Assembly (NCBI GenBank): GCA_963755755.1
Contig: CAVWLJ010000006.1
Span: 62,001 to 126,000, forward strand
Length of the DNA: 64,000 nucleotides
Source: DATKNA01 sp963755755
GTDB lineage: Bacteria > Actinomycetota > Actinomycetes > Actinomycetales > Kineosporiaceae
Direction of reading: 5' to 3'
A model generated the notes under the pieces. The model saw nothing but the letters and a program-made list of their open reading frames with translations. It did no database searches and was not told where the DNA came from. The position numbers were made by a program, and so were the translations under genes. Each line of letters opens with the position of its first letter. Position 1 is the first letter of the stretch. Positions 9,193-18,065 of this stretch are shown one piece after another.

Positions 9193-10452
9193 TCAGCCCG
9201 GGACGCGCACCCGGACCGTCTCCGGCAGCTCCTGGAGCTCACGCACGACGGCCCGCTCGTAGTCCACCCGGATGTCCGTCAGCGAGTAGCCGAGCTGATC
9301 CCGGGTGCCGAGCAGCTGGGCGTCGATGTTGACCCCGTGATCGGCGAGGATGCTGTTCACGCGGGCGAGGACGCCCGGCACGTTCCGGTGCAGGTGCAGC
9401 AGGCGCCGCGCCCCGGGCGCCCGCGGCAGCGCCAGCGGCGGCAGGTTGACCGAGAGCCGGGTCGAACCGCTCTCCACGTAGTCCACGAGCTTGGACGCCA
9501 CGAACGTCCCGATGTCCTGCTGCGCCTCCTCCGTCGAGCCGCCGATGTGCGGCGTGAGGATGACGTTCGCCAGCCCGCGCAGCGGCGACTCGAACCCCTC
9601 CCCGCGGGCGGCGGGCTCGTCGGGGAAGACGTCGACGGCCGCACCGGCGATGTGCCCGGCCTCGACGTGCCGGCGCAGGGCGTGGTGGTCGACGACGAAG
9701 CCGCGGCTCAGGTTGAGGAACAGCGAGCCGGGCCGCATCTTGGCGAACTGCTCCTCGCCGAAGAGGTCCGCGTTGCTCGGCCGTCCGTCGACGTGCAGCG
9801 TGACGACGTCGGCGGTCTCGAGGAGCTCGTCCAGCGACGCGCAGCGGCGGGCGTTGCCGAGGGCGAGCCGGTCGGCGGTGTCGTAGAAGATCACGCTCAT
9901 GCCCAGCGCCTCGGCCACGACGGAGAGCTGCGTCCCGATGTTGCCGTAGCCGACGATCCCCAGCTTGCGCCCACGGACCTCGTGGCTGCCGCGGGCCGAC
10001 TTGTCCCAGACGCCGGCGTGCATCGCGGTGTCCTTCTCGGTCAGCCGACGGGTCAACGCGATGATCTCCGCGAGCGCGAGCTCCACGACGCTGCGGGTGT
10101 TCGAGAAGGGCGCGTTGAAGACCGCCACCCCCCGCTCCGCGGCGGCCGCCAGCTCGATCTGGTTCGTGCCGATGCAGAACGCGCCGACGGCGAGCAGGTC
10201 GGGCGCGGCGTCCAGCACCTTCTCCGGCACGTGCGTCCCGGACCGGATCCCGAGCAGCTCGACGCCGGACAGCCGGTCGGCGAGCTCGGCCACGTCGAAG
10301 GCGCGCTTCTCGGTGGCGACCTCGAAGCCGGCGGCCGCGAGCACGCCCTCGGCGTCCGGATGGATGCCTTCGAGGAGCAGGGCGCGACGGGGCCGGGGCG
10401 GCGTCAGGGCAGCGGTGGTCGGGTCGGGATCGGTCTGAGGCACGCCCTCCAT
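9193..10452 (-). CDS. serA: D-3-phosphoglycerate dehydrogenase
   Basis: 419 residues and intact. It catalyses the first step of serine synthesis, oxidising 3-phosphoglycerate with NAD+ in the cytoplasm. The layout matches the shorter E. coli-type enzyme: a catalytic domain split around a Rossmann domain (GIVGYGNIG, residues ~165-173, then FYDTAD), the conserved LTPHIGGSTEEAQ with the catalytic His, and a C-terminal ACT domain (~345-419, NVPGVLARVNSILADHGVNI) for serine feedback. The actinobacterial long form with an extra intervening domain is absent. The start used is ATG 10452; GTG 10443 is possible. Confidence 0.93.
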   Translation of the reverse strand: MEGVPQTDPDPTTAALTPPRPRRALLLEGIHPDAEGVLAAAGFEVATEKRAFDVAELADRLSGVELLGIRSGTHVPEKVLDAAPDLLAVGAFCIGTNQIELAAAAERGVAVFNAPFSNTRSVVELALAEIIALTRRLTEKDTAMHAGVWDKSARGSHEVRGRKLGIVGYGNIGTQLSVVAEALGMSVIFYDTADRLALGNARRCASLDELLETADVVTLHVDGRPSNADLFGEEQFAKMRPGSLFLNLSRGFVVDHHALRRHVEAGHIAGAAVDVFPDEPAARGEGFESPLRGLANVILTPHIGGSTEEAQQDIGTFVASKLVDYVESGSTRLSVNLPPLALPRAPGARRLLHLHRNVPGVLARVNSILADHGVNIDAQLLGTRDQLGYSLTDIRVDYERAVVRELQELPETVRVRVPG

Positions 10453-10535
10453 GCAACCACGTCACCACCCGTGACGGGCACGAGACCGCCGGGCCACGAG
10501 GTGCGGTGGGGTCCGCGACTGGCGAGACTGGACAG

Positions 10536-12191
10536 ATGTCCGAGGAGTCCGAGCAATCCGAGCCCGCCCCCGACGGCACCGTCTCGGTCGAGGGTCTGCC
10601 CCGCGGCGAGGGCCGGCTGGTCCTCGTGACCGGCGTCACCGGGTACATCGGCGGCCGGCTGGTCCCGGAGCTCCTGGCCGCCGGCTTCCGCGTCCGCGCC
10701 CTCGCCCGGCACGCGCGCCGGCTGCGCGACCGGCCCTGGTTCTCCCGGATCGAGGTCGTCGAGGGCGACGCCTCCGACTTCGCCACCGTCAAGGGCGCCC
10801 TGGAGGGCGTGGACGTCGCCTACTACCTGCTGCACAGCCTCGGCACCGGGCCGAAGTTCGCCCAGACCGACCGCCGGACCGCGCTGACCTTCGCCCAGGC
10901 CGCCCGCGAGACCGGCGTCGGCCGCATCGTCTACCTCGGCGGCCTCTACCCCGTGGGCGAGGACCTCTCCTCGCACCTGCAGTCACGCAAGGAGGTCGGG
11001 GAGATCCTCCTCGCCAGCGGCGTGCCGACGACGGTGCTCCGCGCGGCGGTGATCCTGGGCTCGGGGTCGGCGTCGTTCGAGATGCTCCGGTACCTCACCG
11101 AGCGCCTGCCCGTCATGATCACACCGCGCTGGGTGCGGACCAAGATCCAGCCGATCGCGATCCGCGACGTGCTCCGCTACCTCGTCGGCTCGGCGTTCAT
11201 GCCGCCGGAGGTGAATCGCGCCTTCGACATCGGCGGCCCCGAGGTCCTCACCTACCGCGACATGATGCAGCGCTACGCCCGGGTCGCCGGGCTGCCGCGA
11301 CGCGTGATCCTCCCGGTCAACGTGCTGACGCCACGGCTGTCGAGCCACTGGGTCGGCGTCGTCACACCGGTCCCGAACTCCATCGCGCGGCCCCTGGTCG
11401 GCAGCCTCGTGCACGAGGTCGTCGTGAAGGACGAGGAGGTCAAGCGCCACGTCCCCGACCCGCCCGAGGGCCTCATCGGCTTCGACCGGGCCGTCGAGCT
11501 CGCCCTGCAGCGCATCGGCGACACCGACGTCGCCACGCGCTGGGCGTCGGCGTCCACCCCGGGCGCGCCGAGCGACCCCATGCCCAGCGACCCCGACTGG
11601 GCCGGCGGCAGCATCTACGTCGACGAGCGGACGTCGATCGTCGACGCCAGCGCCACAAGCCTCTGGCGGGTGATCGAGGGCATCGGCGGCGAGAACGGCT
11701 GGTACTCCTGGGCGCTGGCGTGGCAGGTCCGGGGCTGGCTCGACGTCTTCAGCGGCGGGCCCGGGCTGCGGCGCGGGCGGCGGGACCCCAACGAGCTGCG
11801 GGTCGGCGACGCGGTCGACTGGTGGCGGGTCGAGGAGGTTCTCGACGGGCCCGACGAGCGCCTGCTGCGCCTGCGCGCCGAGATGCGGCTGCCCGGGCTC
11901 GCGTGGCTCGACCTCGCCGTCGAGCAGGACGACCAGCACCGGACCGTCTTCCGCCAGAAGGCGTGGTTCCACCCGCGCGGCCTGCTCGGCCAGCTCTACT
12001 GGTGGTCGGTGACCCCGTTCCACGGCATGGTCTTCGGCGCCATGCAGCGGAACATCGGGCGCGCCGCCGAGCAGTACGAGCGCACCGGGTCCCCGCCGCG
12101 CTGGCGCCCGCCGATGCCGCTGCGCCAGCGCCGGGCGGGCCGGCAGCGCGAGCTCACGCCGACGTCGTCGCGCTCGAGCAGCGACCGGTGA
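10536..12191 (+). CDS. SDR family NAD(P)-binding oxidoreductase with C-terminal DUF2867
   Basis: 551 residues and intact. Residues ~25-330 form an extended/atypical SDR (NmrA-like) Rossmann domain with VTGVTGYIGGRLVPELL and YYLLHSLG. Residues ~370-520 match the DUF2867 layout, including WYSWALAWQVRGWLD and the aromatic WFHPRGLLGQLYWWSVTPFH. The two-domain arrangement is typical of this family, whose substrate is unknown. The start is the ATG at 10536 after a run of Glu/Ser codons. The 3' end overlaps the convergent peptidoglycan-binding-domain gene by 38 bases. Confidence 0.88.
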   Translation: MSEESEQSEPAPDGTVSVEGLPRGEGRLVLVTGVTGYIGGRLVPELLAAGFRVRALARHARRLRDRPWFSRIEVVEGDASDFATVKGALEGVDVAYYLLHSLGTGPKFAQTDRRTALTFAQAARETGVGRIVYLGGLYPVGEDLSSHLQSRKEVGEILLASGVPTTVLRAAVILGSGSASFEMLRYLTERLPVMITPRWVRTKIQPIAIRDVLRYLVGSAFMPPEVNRAFDIGGPEVLTYRDMMQRYARVAGLPRRVILPVNVLTPRLSSHWVGVVTPVPNSIARPLVGSLVHEVVVKDEEVKRHVPDPPEGLIGFDRAVELALQRIGDTDVATRWASASTPGAPSDPMPSDPDWAGGSIYVDERTSIVDASATSLWRVIEGIGGENGWYSWALAWQVRGWLDVFSGGPGLRRGRRDPNELRVGDAVDWWRVEEVLDGPDERLLRLRAEMRLPGLAWLDLAVEQDDQHRTVFRQKAWFHPRGLLGQLYWWSVTPFHGMVFGAMQRNIGRAAEQYERTGSPPRWRPPMPLRQRRAGRQRELTPTSSRSSSDR

Positions 12192-12633
12192 ACGACCGCG
12201 AGCTCGCCGACAGCCACGGCCACGTCAGCCGCTTCGCGACCGCGGGCCCGTACTCGCCCTCCGCGCCGCCCAGCGCCCTGACCGCCCGAGCGGTCTGCGA
12301 GCCGTAGACGCCGTCGGCCGTCACCTTCTGGTGCATGCACAGCGCCAGGGCCCGCTGCAGCGCCGCGACCGTCTCGCCCCGGTCGCCAGGCCCGAGCGTG
12401 CAGGCCAGCGAGTTCGATCTGCTCACCGGGAACTGCACGTAGCTGCCGCCGTCGTCGGACGCGACCGTGTCGAGGCTCGTGCACGATCCGGTGCTCGTCG
12501 TGCCTGCGGCGGCCGGGGCGTCGGACGCCGAGGACCCGCCGGTCCCGCCACCCGAGGAGTCGCCGCCGGCGGCGAGCGCCGCGACGATCGCGACCAGGAC
12601 GATGCCGAGGCCGATCGCCGGGGCTTCGCTCAT
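12154..12633 (-). CDS. membrane-anchored peptidoglycan-binding-domain protein
   Basis: 159 residues. An N-terminal hydrophobic segment (residues ~7-22, GLGIVLVAIVAALAAGG) is followed by a Ser/Gly/Thr-rich linker and a PG_binding_1-like fold (~78-130). That fold includes LGPGDRGETVAALQRAL and DGVYGSQTARAVRAL. It is probably exported, or anchored facing the cell wall. Cysteines around residues 50, 77 and 94 could form disulphides. No catalytic domain is attached. It lies downstream of glbO on the same strand with a 28-base gap. Its 3' end overlaps the convergent SDR gene. Confidence 0.7.
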   Translation of the reverse strand: MSEAPAIGLGIVLVAIVAALAAGGDSSGGGTGGSSASDAPAAAGTTSTGSCTSLDTVASDDGGSYVQFPVSRSNSLACTLGPGDRGETVAALQRALALCMHQKVTADGVYGSQTARAVRALGGAEGEYGPAVAKRLTWPWLSASSRSFTGRCSSATTSA

Positions 12634-12661
12634 GCCGGTCAGCCTCCCGCGCCGGGCGCCG

Positions 12662-13063
12662 TCAGTCCAGCGTGTTGACCATGCTCCACGCGGCGCGTTC
12701 CAGGTAGTCCCAGAGGATCGCCTCCTGCATGGGTGCGAGGTGCAGCGACTCGACGGCGTCCCGCATGTGCGTGAGCCAGCGGTCGCGCGCGTCGCCGTCC
12801 ACCCGGAACGGCGCGTGCCGCATCCGCAGCCGCGGGTGGCCGCGCTGCTCGCTGTACGTCGTCGGCCCGCCCCAGTACTGCTCGAGGAACATCCGCAGCC
12901 GCTCCGCGGCGGGCGCGAGGTCCTCCTCCGGGTAGAGCGCGCGGAGCACCGGATCGGCGGCGACGCCCGCGTAGAACCGGTCGACCAGCCGCACGAAGGT
13001 CTCGTGCCCGCCGATCTGCTCGTAGAAGCTGCGCTCCTGCCCCAGGGGGCCCTGCACGGTCAC
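12662..13063 (-). CDS. glbO: group II truncated haemoglobin
   Basis: 133 residues, the usual length for the 2-on-2 globins of the trHbO class, which bind O2 in the cytoplasm. FYEQIGGHETFVRLVDRFY is the N-terminal helix A/B region. LEQYWGGPTTYSEQRGHPRLRMRH carries the class signature and the proximal His. The GTG start at 13063 lies just before the family N-terminus. The gene is intact and followed closely by the peptidoglycan-binding-domain gene. Confidence 0.93.
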   Translation of the reverse strand: MTVQGPLGQERSFYEQIGGHETFVRLVDRFYAGVAADPVLRALYPEEDLAPAAERLRMFLEQYWGGPTTYSEQRGHPRLRMRHAPFRVDGDARDRWLTHMRDAVESLHLAPMQEAILWDYLERAAWSMVNTLD

Positions 13064-13084
13064 GGCGTCCAGTCTCTCAAGCGG

Positions 13085-13740
13085 TCAGAGCAGGGCCGGA
13101 CGCCGGGCGAGCACGTGCCCCCGCCGCGTCGTCGCCCGCACCCACGGCGGACGCCGGTACAGCGCGACCGGGTCGTCGTCCGCGAGGAAGCCCAGCGCCT
13201 CGGCGGCGAAGGCGACCCCGGCGGGGACGTCGGGCAGCTGGGCGCCGAGCGGACGGCCCCAGACCCGCGCCCGGAGCTGGGCGACGGCCTGCGCGCCGGC
13301 ACCCGGAGGGACGCCGTCGGCGACCTCGCGGACGCCGCGCTCGGCGGCCTCCCGCAGGTCGGAGGCGTCGAGCAGCCCGTCGGCGTCCCAGCCGGACCGC
13401 GGCGGCGCGACCCCCGCCCACGCCGCGTTCGCCGTTCCGGGCGGCACCGCGAGCGGGTACGGCCCGGACGGCGCGGACGCCGGGGCCGGGCCCGCGGGAA
13501 CCGCTCCAGCAGCGCCGCCAGCGGCACGGTGACGTCGAGCGCGGCCGGCGCCGCGAGGGCGAGCACCCGCAGCCCGAGCACGACCGGGCCGTCGCCGCCG
13601 TGCACGGGCGAGACGTACGCGGCGAGCAGCTCACCGGAGGCGACCAGCCGCGCGGCTCCGTCCGGATCGACCCGGCCGGCGCGCCCGACGAAGGTCTCCA
13701 GGTCGCCGAGCGCCTCGGCGTCCGGCAGCAGGAGCGTCAT
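13085..13740 (-). CDS. conserved hypothetical protein, one frameshift
   Basis: About 218 residues. The N-terminal half (MTLLLPDAEALGDLETFVGRA to AALLERFPRA) and the C-terminal half (GPYPLAVPPGTANAAWAG to GHVLARRPALL) lie in different frames, with the change in a G/C run near 13490. The ATG at 13740 overlaps the stop of the upstream thioesterase (ATGA), so the two are translationally coupled. No membrane segment or known catalytic motif is seen, and I do not recognise the family. Confidence 0.65.
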
Positions 13741-14177
13741 CCCCGGGACCGCCGATGCCGCCACCGCACCGGCTCGTCCCGCCAGGCCTCGAGCCGCTCG
13801 CGCTCCGACGGCGTCATCCGCCGCGGCCGGTCCTGCACCCGGTCGAACAGCACCAGCGTCGTCTCGGCGCGCGCGTACACCCGGTCGTCGTCGAGCACCT
13901 CGTAGCCGAGGTCGAAGCTCGCCGTCTGCAGGTCGGTGAGCCAGAGATCGATGGCGATCGGGGCGGTCCGGTAGACCAGCGGCTGGAGGTACTCGATCTG
14001 CGAGCGCGCGACGAGCAGCCCGGTCTCGACCACGGAACCGCCCTCGTCGCTGCCGGCGGCGGCGAAGGCGACGACGCGGGCGTCCTCGAGCAGCCTCAGG
14101 AACTGCACGTTGTTGACGTGGCCGTACGCGTCCATGTCGCTCCACCGCAACGGGGTGAGCACGCGGGTGCGAGGCAT
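13737..14177 (-). CDS. acyl-CoA thioesterase, 4HBT hot-dog family
   Basis: About 146 residues, one hot-dog domain. PLRWSDMDAYGHVNNVQFLRLLEDARV is the 4-hydroxybenzoyl-CoA thioesterase signature with its catalytic Asp (quoted in two pieces: PLRWSDMDAYGHVNNV and QFLRLLEDARV). Likely hydrolyses an acyl-CoA in the cytoplasm; the substrate is not predictable. The start is uncertain: Met codons lie at 14177, 14186, 14189 and 14198, and none has a clear ribosome site. The farther ones would overlap the divergent kinase gene. It is coupled to the following hypothetical gene by ATGA. Confidence 0.85.
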   Translation of the reverse strand: MPRTRVLTPLRWSDMDAYGHVNNVQFLRLLEDARVVAFAAAGSDEGGSVVETGLLVARSQIEYLQPLVYRTAPIAIDLWLTDLQTASFDLGYEVLDDDRVYARAETTLVLFDRVQDRPRRMTPSERERLEAWRDEPVRWRHRRSRG

Positions 14178-14196
14178 GCGGGCCATCATGGCGCAC

Positions 14197-15232
14197 ATGT
14201 CGGACGCGCCCCCGGGGCTGGACCTGGTCGCCGTGACCGCGTGGCTCGAGCGCGAGCACCCGGGGCTGCTCGCCGGCCCGCCCACCGCCGCGCTGGTCGC
14301 CGGGGGCCGCTCGAACCTCACCTACGTGCTCGACGACGGCGTCCGGCGGCTCGTGCTCCGGCGCCCGCCGCTCGGGCACGTGCTGGCGACCGCGCACGAC
14401 ATGGCCCGGGAGCACCGGGTGCTCACGCGCCCTGCACGGGACCGTGGTGCCCGTGCCGCAGCCGCTCGCGCTGTGCACCGACGCCGCGGTCACCGGCGCG
14501 CCGTTCTACGTGATGGCGCACGTCGACGGCGTGGTGCTGCGGCGCCGCTCCGACATCACCCCCGTGCCGGACGACGGCCGCGTACGGCTCGTCGACGCGA
14601 TGATGGACGTGCTCGCCGACCTGCACGGCGTCGACCCGGCGGCGGTCGGGCTCGCCGACTTCGGCCGGCCGGCCGGGTTCATGGCCCGCCAGGTCCGGCG
14701 CTGGGGCGGACAGCTCGACGCCTCGCGCAGCCGCGACCTGCCCGGCATCGACGAGCTGCGCGCCGGGCTCGACGCCACGGTGCCGGAGAGCGGCGAGGGG
14801 ACGGTCGTCCACGGCGACTACCGCCTCGACAACCTCGTGGTCGCGGGCGCCGCCGATCCCGACGCCTACCGCGTCCGGGCCGTCCTCGACTGGGAGATGG
14901 CGACGCTGGGAGACCCGCTCGGCGACCTCGGGCTGCTCGTCGCCTACTGGGACGGGCCGGGGACGAGCGACGACCCGGTGGTCGCCTCGATCGGGCCGGG
15001 GGCCGGGCTGCCCCCGGCGTCCGCCCTGGTCGAGAGGTACGCCGCGCGCAGCGGCCGGGACGTCGAGGCGCTCCCGTGGTACGTCGCGTTCGGCTTCTTC
15101 AAGATCGCGGTGATCCTCGAGGGGATCCACTACCGCTACGTGCACGGCCAGACGGTCGGCGGCGGGTTCGACCGGATCGGCGAGGTCGTGCCCGGCCTCG
15201 TCGCCGACGGGCTGGCCGCGCTCCGCGCGTGA
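14197..15232 (+). CDS. phosphotransferase family protein (APH/ACAD10-like), one frameshift
   Basis: About 345 residues. The N-terminal lobe (residues 1-75, VAGGRSNLTYVLDDG, LVLRRPPLGHVL) and the rest (VVPVPQPLALCTDAAVTG onward) are in different frames. One extra base near 14427 (ACGCGCCCTG) explains this. Catalytic features are TVVHGDYRLDNLVV (Brenner motif) and VLDWEMATLGDPLGDLGLL (metal-binding Asp). This subgroup is often found near acyl-CoA dehydrogenases and thioesterases. Here it is divergent from a thioesterase, suggesting fatty-acid metabolism rather than antibiotic resistance. ATG 14197 is taken as the start. Confidence 0.85.
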
Positions 15233-15262
15233 TGGACAGGCTGATCGACGAACCGGCCGCCC

Positions 15263-16030
15263 TCAGGGCAGCTTGGCCTGCAGGCGCCGCATGCCCGAGA
15301 GCCAGGCGTCCGGATCGGCCGCGCGACCGGCGTAGAACTCGGCGACGTCGGGGTGCGGGAGGACGAGGAACGGCCCGGACTCGAGCGCGTCCACCGTGAC
15401 GTCGGCGACCTGCTCCGGCTCGATCGCGTCCGGCTCCAGCACGACCCGGCCGATCTCGCCGGTCGCCGCGAGCATCGGCGTCCGGACCCCCTGCGGGCAG
15501 AGCGCCTGCACCCGGACGCCCCGGTCCCCGTAGGTGATGGAGAGCCACTCGGCGAACGCCAGCGCCCCGTGCTTGCTCACCGCGTACGGCGCGGCGCCGG
15601 GCATCGTCAGGAGGCCGGCGGCGGACACGGTGGCGAGGAAGTGGCCCCGGCCGCGCCGCAGCCAGTCCGGCAGCAGCACCCGGGCCGCGCGGACGTGCGC
15701 CATGACGTTCACCTGCCAGGCGAGCTCCCAGTCGCGCTCCGGAGCCTCCGGCCCGCCGCCGGTGCCGACACCCGCGTTCGCGCAGAAGAGGTCGATGCCG
15801 CCGAGCTCCGCCCGCGCCTGGGCGACGAGCGCGGAGACCCCGTCGACGGAGGCGGCGTCCCCGGGCGCGGGCAGTCCGCCGATGGCGGCGGCGACCCGGG
15901 CGGCCGCGGCGGCGTCGAGGTCGTTGACGACGACCTGGGCACCGGCGGCGGCGAGGCGGCGGGCCAGCGCCTCCCCGATCCCCGAGCCGGCTCCGGTGAC
16001 CACAGCGCGCAGACCCTCGACGTACGCCAT
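15263..16030 (-). CDS. SDR family oxidoreductase
   Basis: 255 residues and intact. Classical short-chain dehydrogenase with the cofactor site TGAGSGIGEALAR (residues ~12-24), CANAG, a catalytic Ser in ATVSAAG, and PYAVSKHG (Tyr-x3-Lys). NDLD after beta-2 suggests NAD(H) preference. Substrate unknown. It is convergent with the phosphotransferase gene and 28 bases downstream of the quinone-oxidoreductase gene on the same strand, possibly one transcript. Confidence 0.92.
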   Translation of the reverse strand: MAYVEGLRAVVTGAGSGIGEALARRLAAAGAQVVVNDLDAAAAARVAAAIGGLPAPGDAASVDGVSALVAQARAELGGIDLFCANAGVGTGGGPEAPERDWELAWQVNVMAHVRAARVLLPDWLRRGRGHFLATVSAAGLLTMPGAAPYAVSKHGALAFAEWLSITYGDRGVRVQALCPQGVRTPMLAATGEIGRVVLEPDAIEPEQVADVTVDALESGPFLVLPHPDVAEFYAGRAADPDAWLSGMRRLQAKLP

Positions 16031-16058
16031 GTGGCGGAGAGTAGCGCTCCTGGTCCTT

Positions 16059-17066
16059 TCAGGCCGGTGGAGCGACGGTCAGCCGGCCGACGACGTCCCC
16101 CGCGCCCAGCCGGGTCAGGCCCTCGGGCACCTGCTCGAACGGCAGGTGGTCGGCGATCACCGGCTTGATCACGCCGTTGGCGACGTGCCCCATGAGCTCG
16201 TCGTGGCAGCGCCGGACCAGCGAGGGGTCCTTGCTCCGGTACAGGCCCCAGTGCAGCCCGAGGATCGAGTAGTTCTTCACCAGCGCGTGGGAGAGCGGCG
16301 GCTGCGGGATGACGCCGGACGCGAACCCCACGACGACGATCCGCCCCTCGAAGGCGACGACCTTGGTGGACGCGTCGTACGAACGACCGCCGACGGGATC
16401 GAAGACCACGTCGACGCCCCGGCCCTCGGTCGCGGCCCGGACCGCCGCGACGACGTCGTCGCGCGTCCGGTCGACCACGTGGTCGACCCCGAGCTCGTGC
16501 GCGGCCATGGCCTTGAAGGGCCCACCCACGACGCCGACGACCTTGGCCCCGGTGGCACGGCCGAGCTGGACGGCGGCACTGCCGACCCCGCCGACGGCCG
16601 CGTGCACGAGCAGCGTCTCCCCCACCCGCAGCCCCGCCCGGCGGAACAGGCCGAACCACGCGGTGTGGTACGAGATGAGGAACGCGGACGCCGAGACGTC
16701 GTCCAGGCCGGGCGGTGCCGGCAGGGCGTCCCCCTCGTTGGCGAGGGCGTAGCGCGCGAGCGCACCGTGCGGGAGCGCGGCGGTGCCGACCACCCGCTCG
16801 CCGATGCGATGCACGTCGACGCCGGTGCCGACGGCGACGACGATCCCGCTGAACTCCACACCCGGGACGAAGGGCAGCGGCGGCCGCTCCTGGTACTGCC
16901 CCCGCGCGAGCAGCACATCGGGGAAGTTGAGCGCCGTCGAGTAGACCTCGACGAGCACCTGACCGGGGCCGGGCTGCGGCACCGGCACCTCGACCTGCCG
17001 GAGCACGTCCGCGGGGTCGCCGAGCTCGCCCACCTGCCAGGCGGTCATCTTGTCCGGCACGCTCAT
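16059..17066 (-). CDS. NADPH:quinone oxidoreductase-type MDR protein
   Basis: 335 residues and intact. Medium-chain dehydrogenase/reductase of the zinc-free quinone oxidoreductase type: N-terminal GroES-like domain (PGVEFSGIVVAVG) and nucleotide-binding domain with VHAAVGGVGSAAVQLGRATG. No zinc-ligand cysteines are present. Probably a soluble NADPH-dependent enone or quinone reductase. ATG 17066 begins MSVPDKMTAWQ. It lies upstream of an SDR in the same direction. Confidence 0.9.
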   Translation of the reverse strand: MSVPDKMTAWQVGELGDPADVLRQVEVPVPQPGPGQVLVEVYSTALNFPDVLLARGQYQERPPLPFVPGVEFSGIVVAVGTGVDVHRIGERVVGTAALPHGALARYALANEGDALPAPPGLDDVSASAFLISYHTAWFGLFRRAGLRVGETLLVHAAVGGVGSAAVQLGRATGAKVVGVVGGPFKAMAAHELGVDHVVDRTRDDVVAAVRAATEGRGVDVVFDPVGGRSYDASTKVVAFEGRIVVVGFASGVIPQPPLSHALVKNYSILGLHWGLYRSKDPSLVRRCHDELMGHVANGVIKPVIADHLPFEQVPEGLTRLGAGDVVGRLTVAPPA

Positions 17067-17144
17067 GCGCCCTCCCGTCCTCGTCCGCCCGGAGCGGCGA
17101 CACGCCGAGCCTATGGTGCACTCCGGCGTGTCACCCGCGCGGTA

Positions 17145-17912
17145 TCAGGCCACGCCTCCGGCGAGCAGGAGCCCGCCGTCGACCACGAGGGTCTGCCCGG
17201 TCATCCAGCCGGCGTCGTCGGAGGCCAGGAAGGCGACCACGGAGGCGACGTCCTCGGGGACGCCGAGTCGCCCCAGCGGGTAGCCGGCGGCGACCTCGGC
17301 CTCGCGGCCCTCGTAGAGCAACGTCGCGAAGGCGGTCTTGACGACGGCGGGTGCCACCGCGTTGACCCTGATCCGCGGCGCGAGCTCGACCGCGAGCTCG
17401 GCGGTGGCGTGGATGAGGGCGGCCTTGCTCGCGCCGTAGATCCCGATCGGCGGCGACGGCCGCAACCCCGCGACGGAGGCGACGTTGACGACGGCCGCTC
17501 CCGGCTGCTCCCCGAGACCGGCGCGCCGGGCGGCCTCGACCCAGGCGATCGCCGCGGCCACGTTGACGCCGAAGATCTTGAGGATGGCGCCGGTGTCGAT
17601 GCTCGTCACCGGCCCGGCGACGGGGTTGATGCCGGTGTTGTTGACGAGCACGTCGAGCCGGCCGAAGGTCTCGACCGTGGCCTCGACGGCGCGTGCCCGG
17701 TGCTCGGCGTCGTCCGCCTTGCCCGGGACGCCGAGGGCGACGCCCGGCCCGCCGAGCTCCTTCACGGCCAGCTGCAGCGCGTCGGCGCCTCGCGCCGTGA
17801 TCGTCACGCGGCCGCCCTCCGCGACGATGCGACGGGCGATGCCGAGGCCGATGCCGCGGCTCGCGCCGGTGACGATCGCGACCCGGCCGGCGAACCGGTC
17901 TCCGGCGGTCAC
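17145..17912 (-). CDS. SDR family oxidoreductase
   Basis: 255 residues and intact. Classical SDR with TGASRGIGLGIARR, VNNTGIN (a Thr variant of NNAG), IYGASKAAL (catalytic Tyr/Lys) and a C-terminal VDGG. GTG 17912 (VTAGDRFAGRVAIVTG) is chosen because the Rossmann strand follows ten residues later; the frame remains open upstream. The domain pattern resembles 3-oxoacyl-ACP reductase-like SDRs, but the substrate is not defined. Confidence 0.9.
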   Translation of the reverse strand: MTAGDRFAGRVAIVTGASRGIGLGIARRIVAEGGRVTITARGADALQLAVKELGGPGVALGVPGKADDAEHRARAVEATVETFGRLDVLVNNTGINPVAGPVTSIDTGAILKIFGVNVAAAIAWVEAARRAGLGEQPGAAVVNVASVAGLRPSPPIGIYGASKAALIHATAELAVELAPRIRVNAVAPAVVKTAFATLLYEGREAEVAAGYPLGRLGVPEDVASVVAFLASDDAGWMTGQTLVVDGGLLLAGGVA

Positions 17913-18065
17913 GGGCCGAGCTCCCGTCCGATGAGCACCTTCATGTGGGTCCGCTCCACGCTGATCCTTCCGCCGATCGCCGTCCGACGTCCGTCCGCCG
18001 CGTCGACTAAGGGGTACCACGCGCCGCACGCACTACGCCGATCCGGCCCTCCGCATGGTGCGAAC

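Noticed and set aside
14197..15232. Aminoglycoside resistance kinase
   Set aside because: The APH fold is present, but sequence and neighbourhood match the ACAD10-like acyl-CoA-associated group, so antibiotic resistance is not supported.
15534..18065. Plus-strand open frame of about 1,170 codons across 15.5-19.0 kb
   Set aside because: Only the last ~326 codons (tesB) are real; the rest is the high-GC antisense of two SDR genes and a quinone oxidoreductase that are intact on the other strand.
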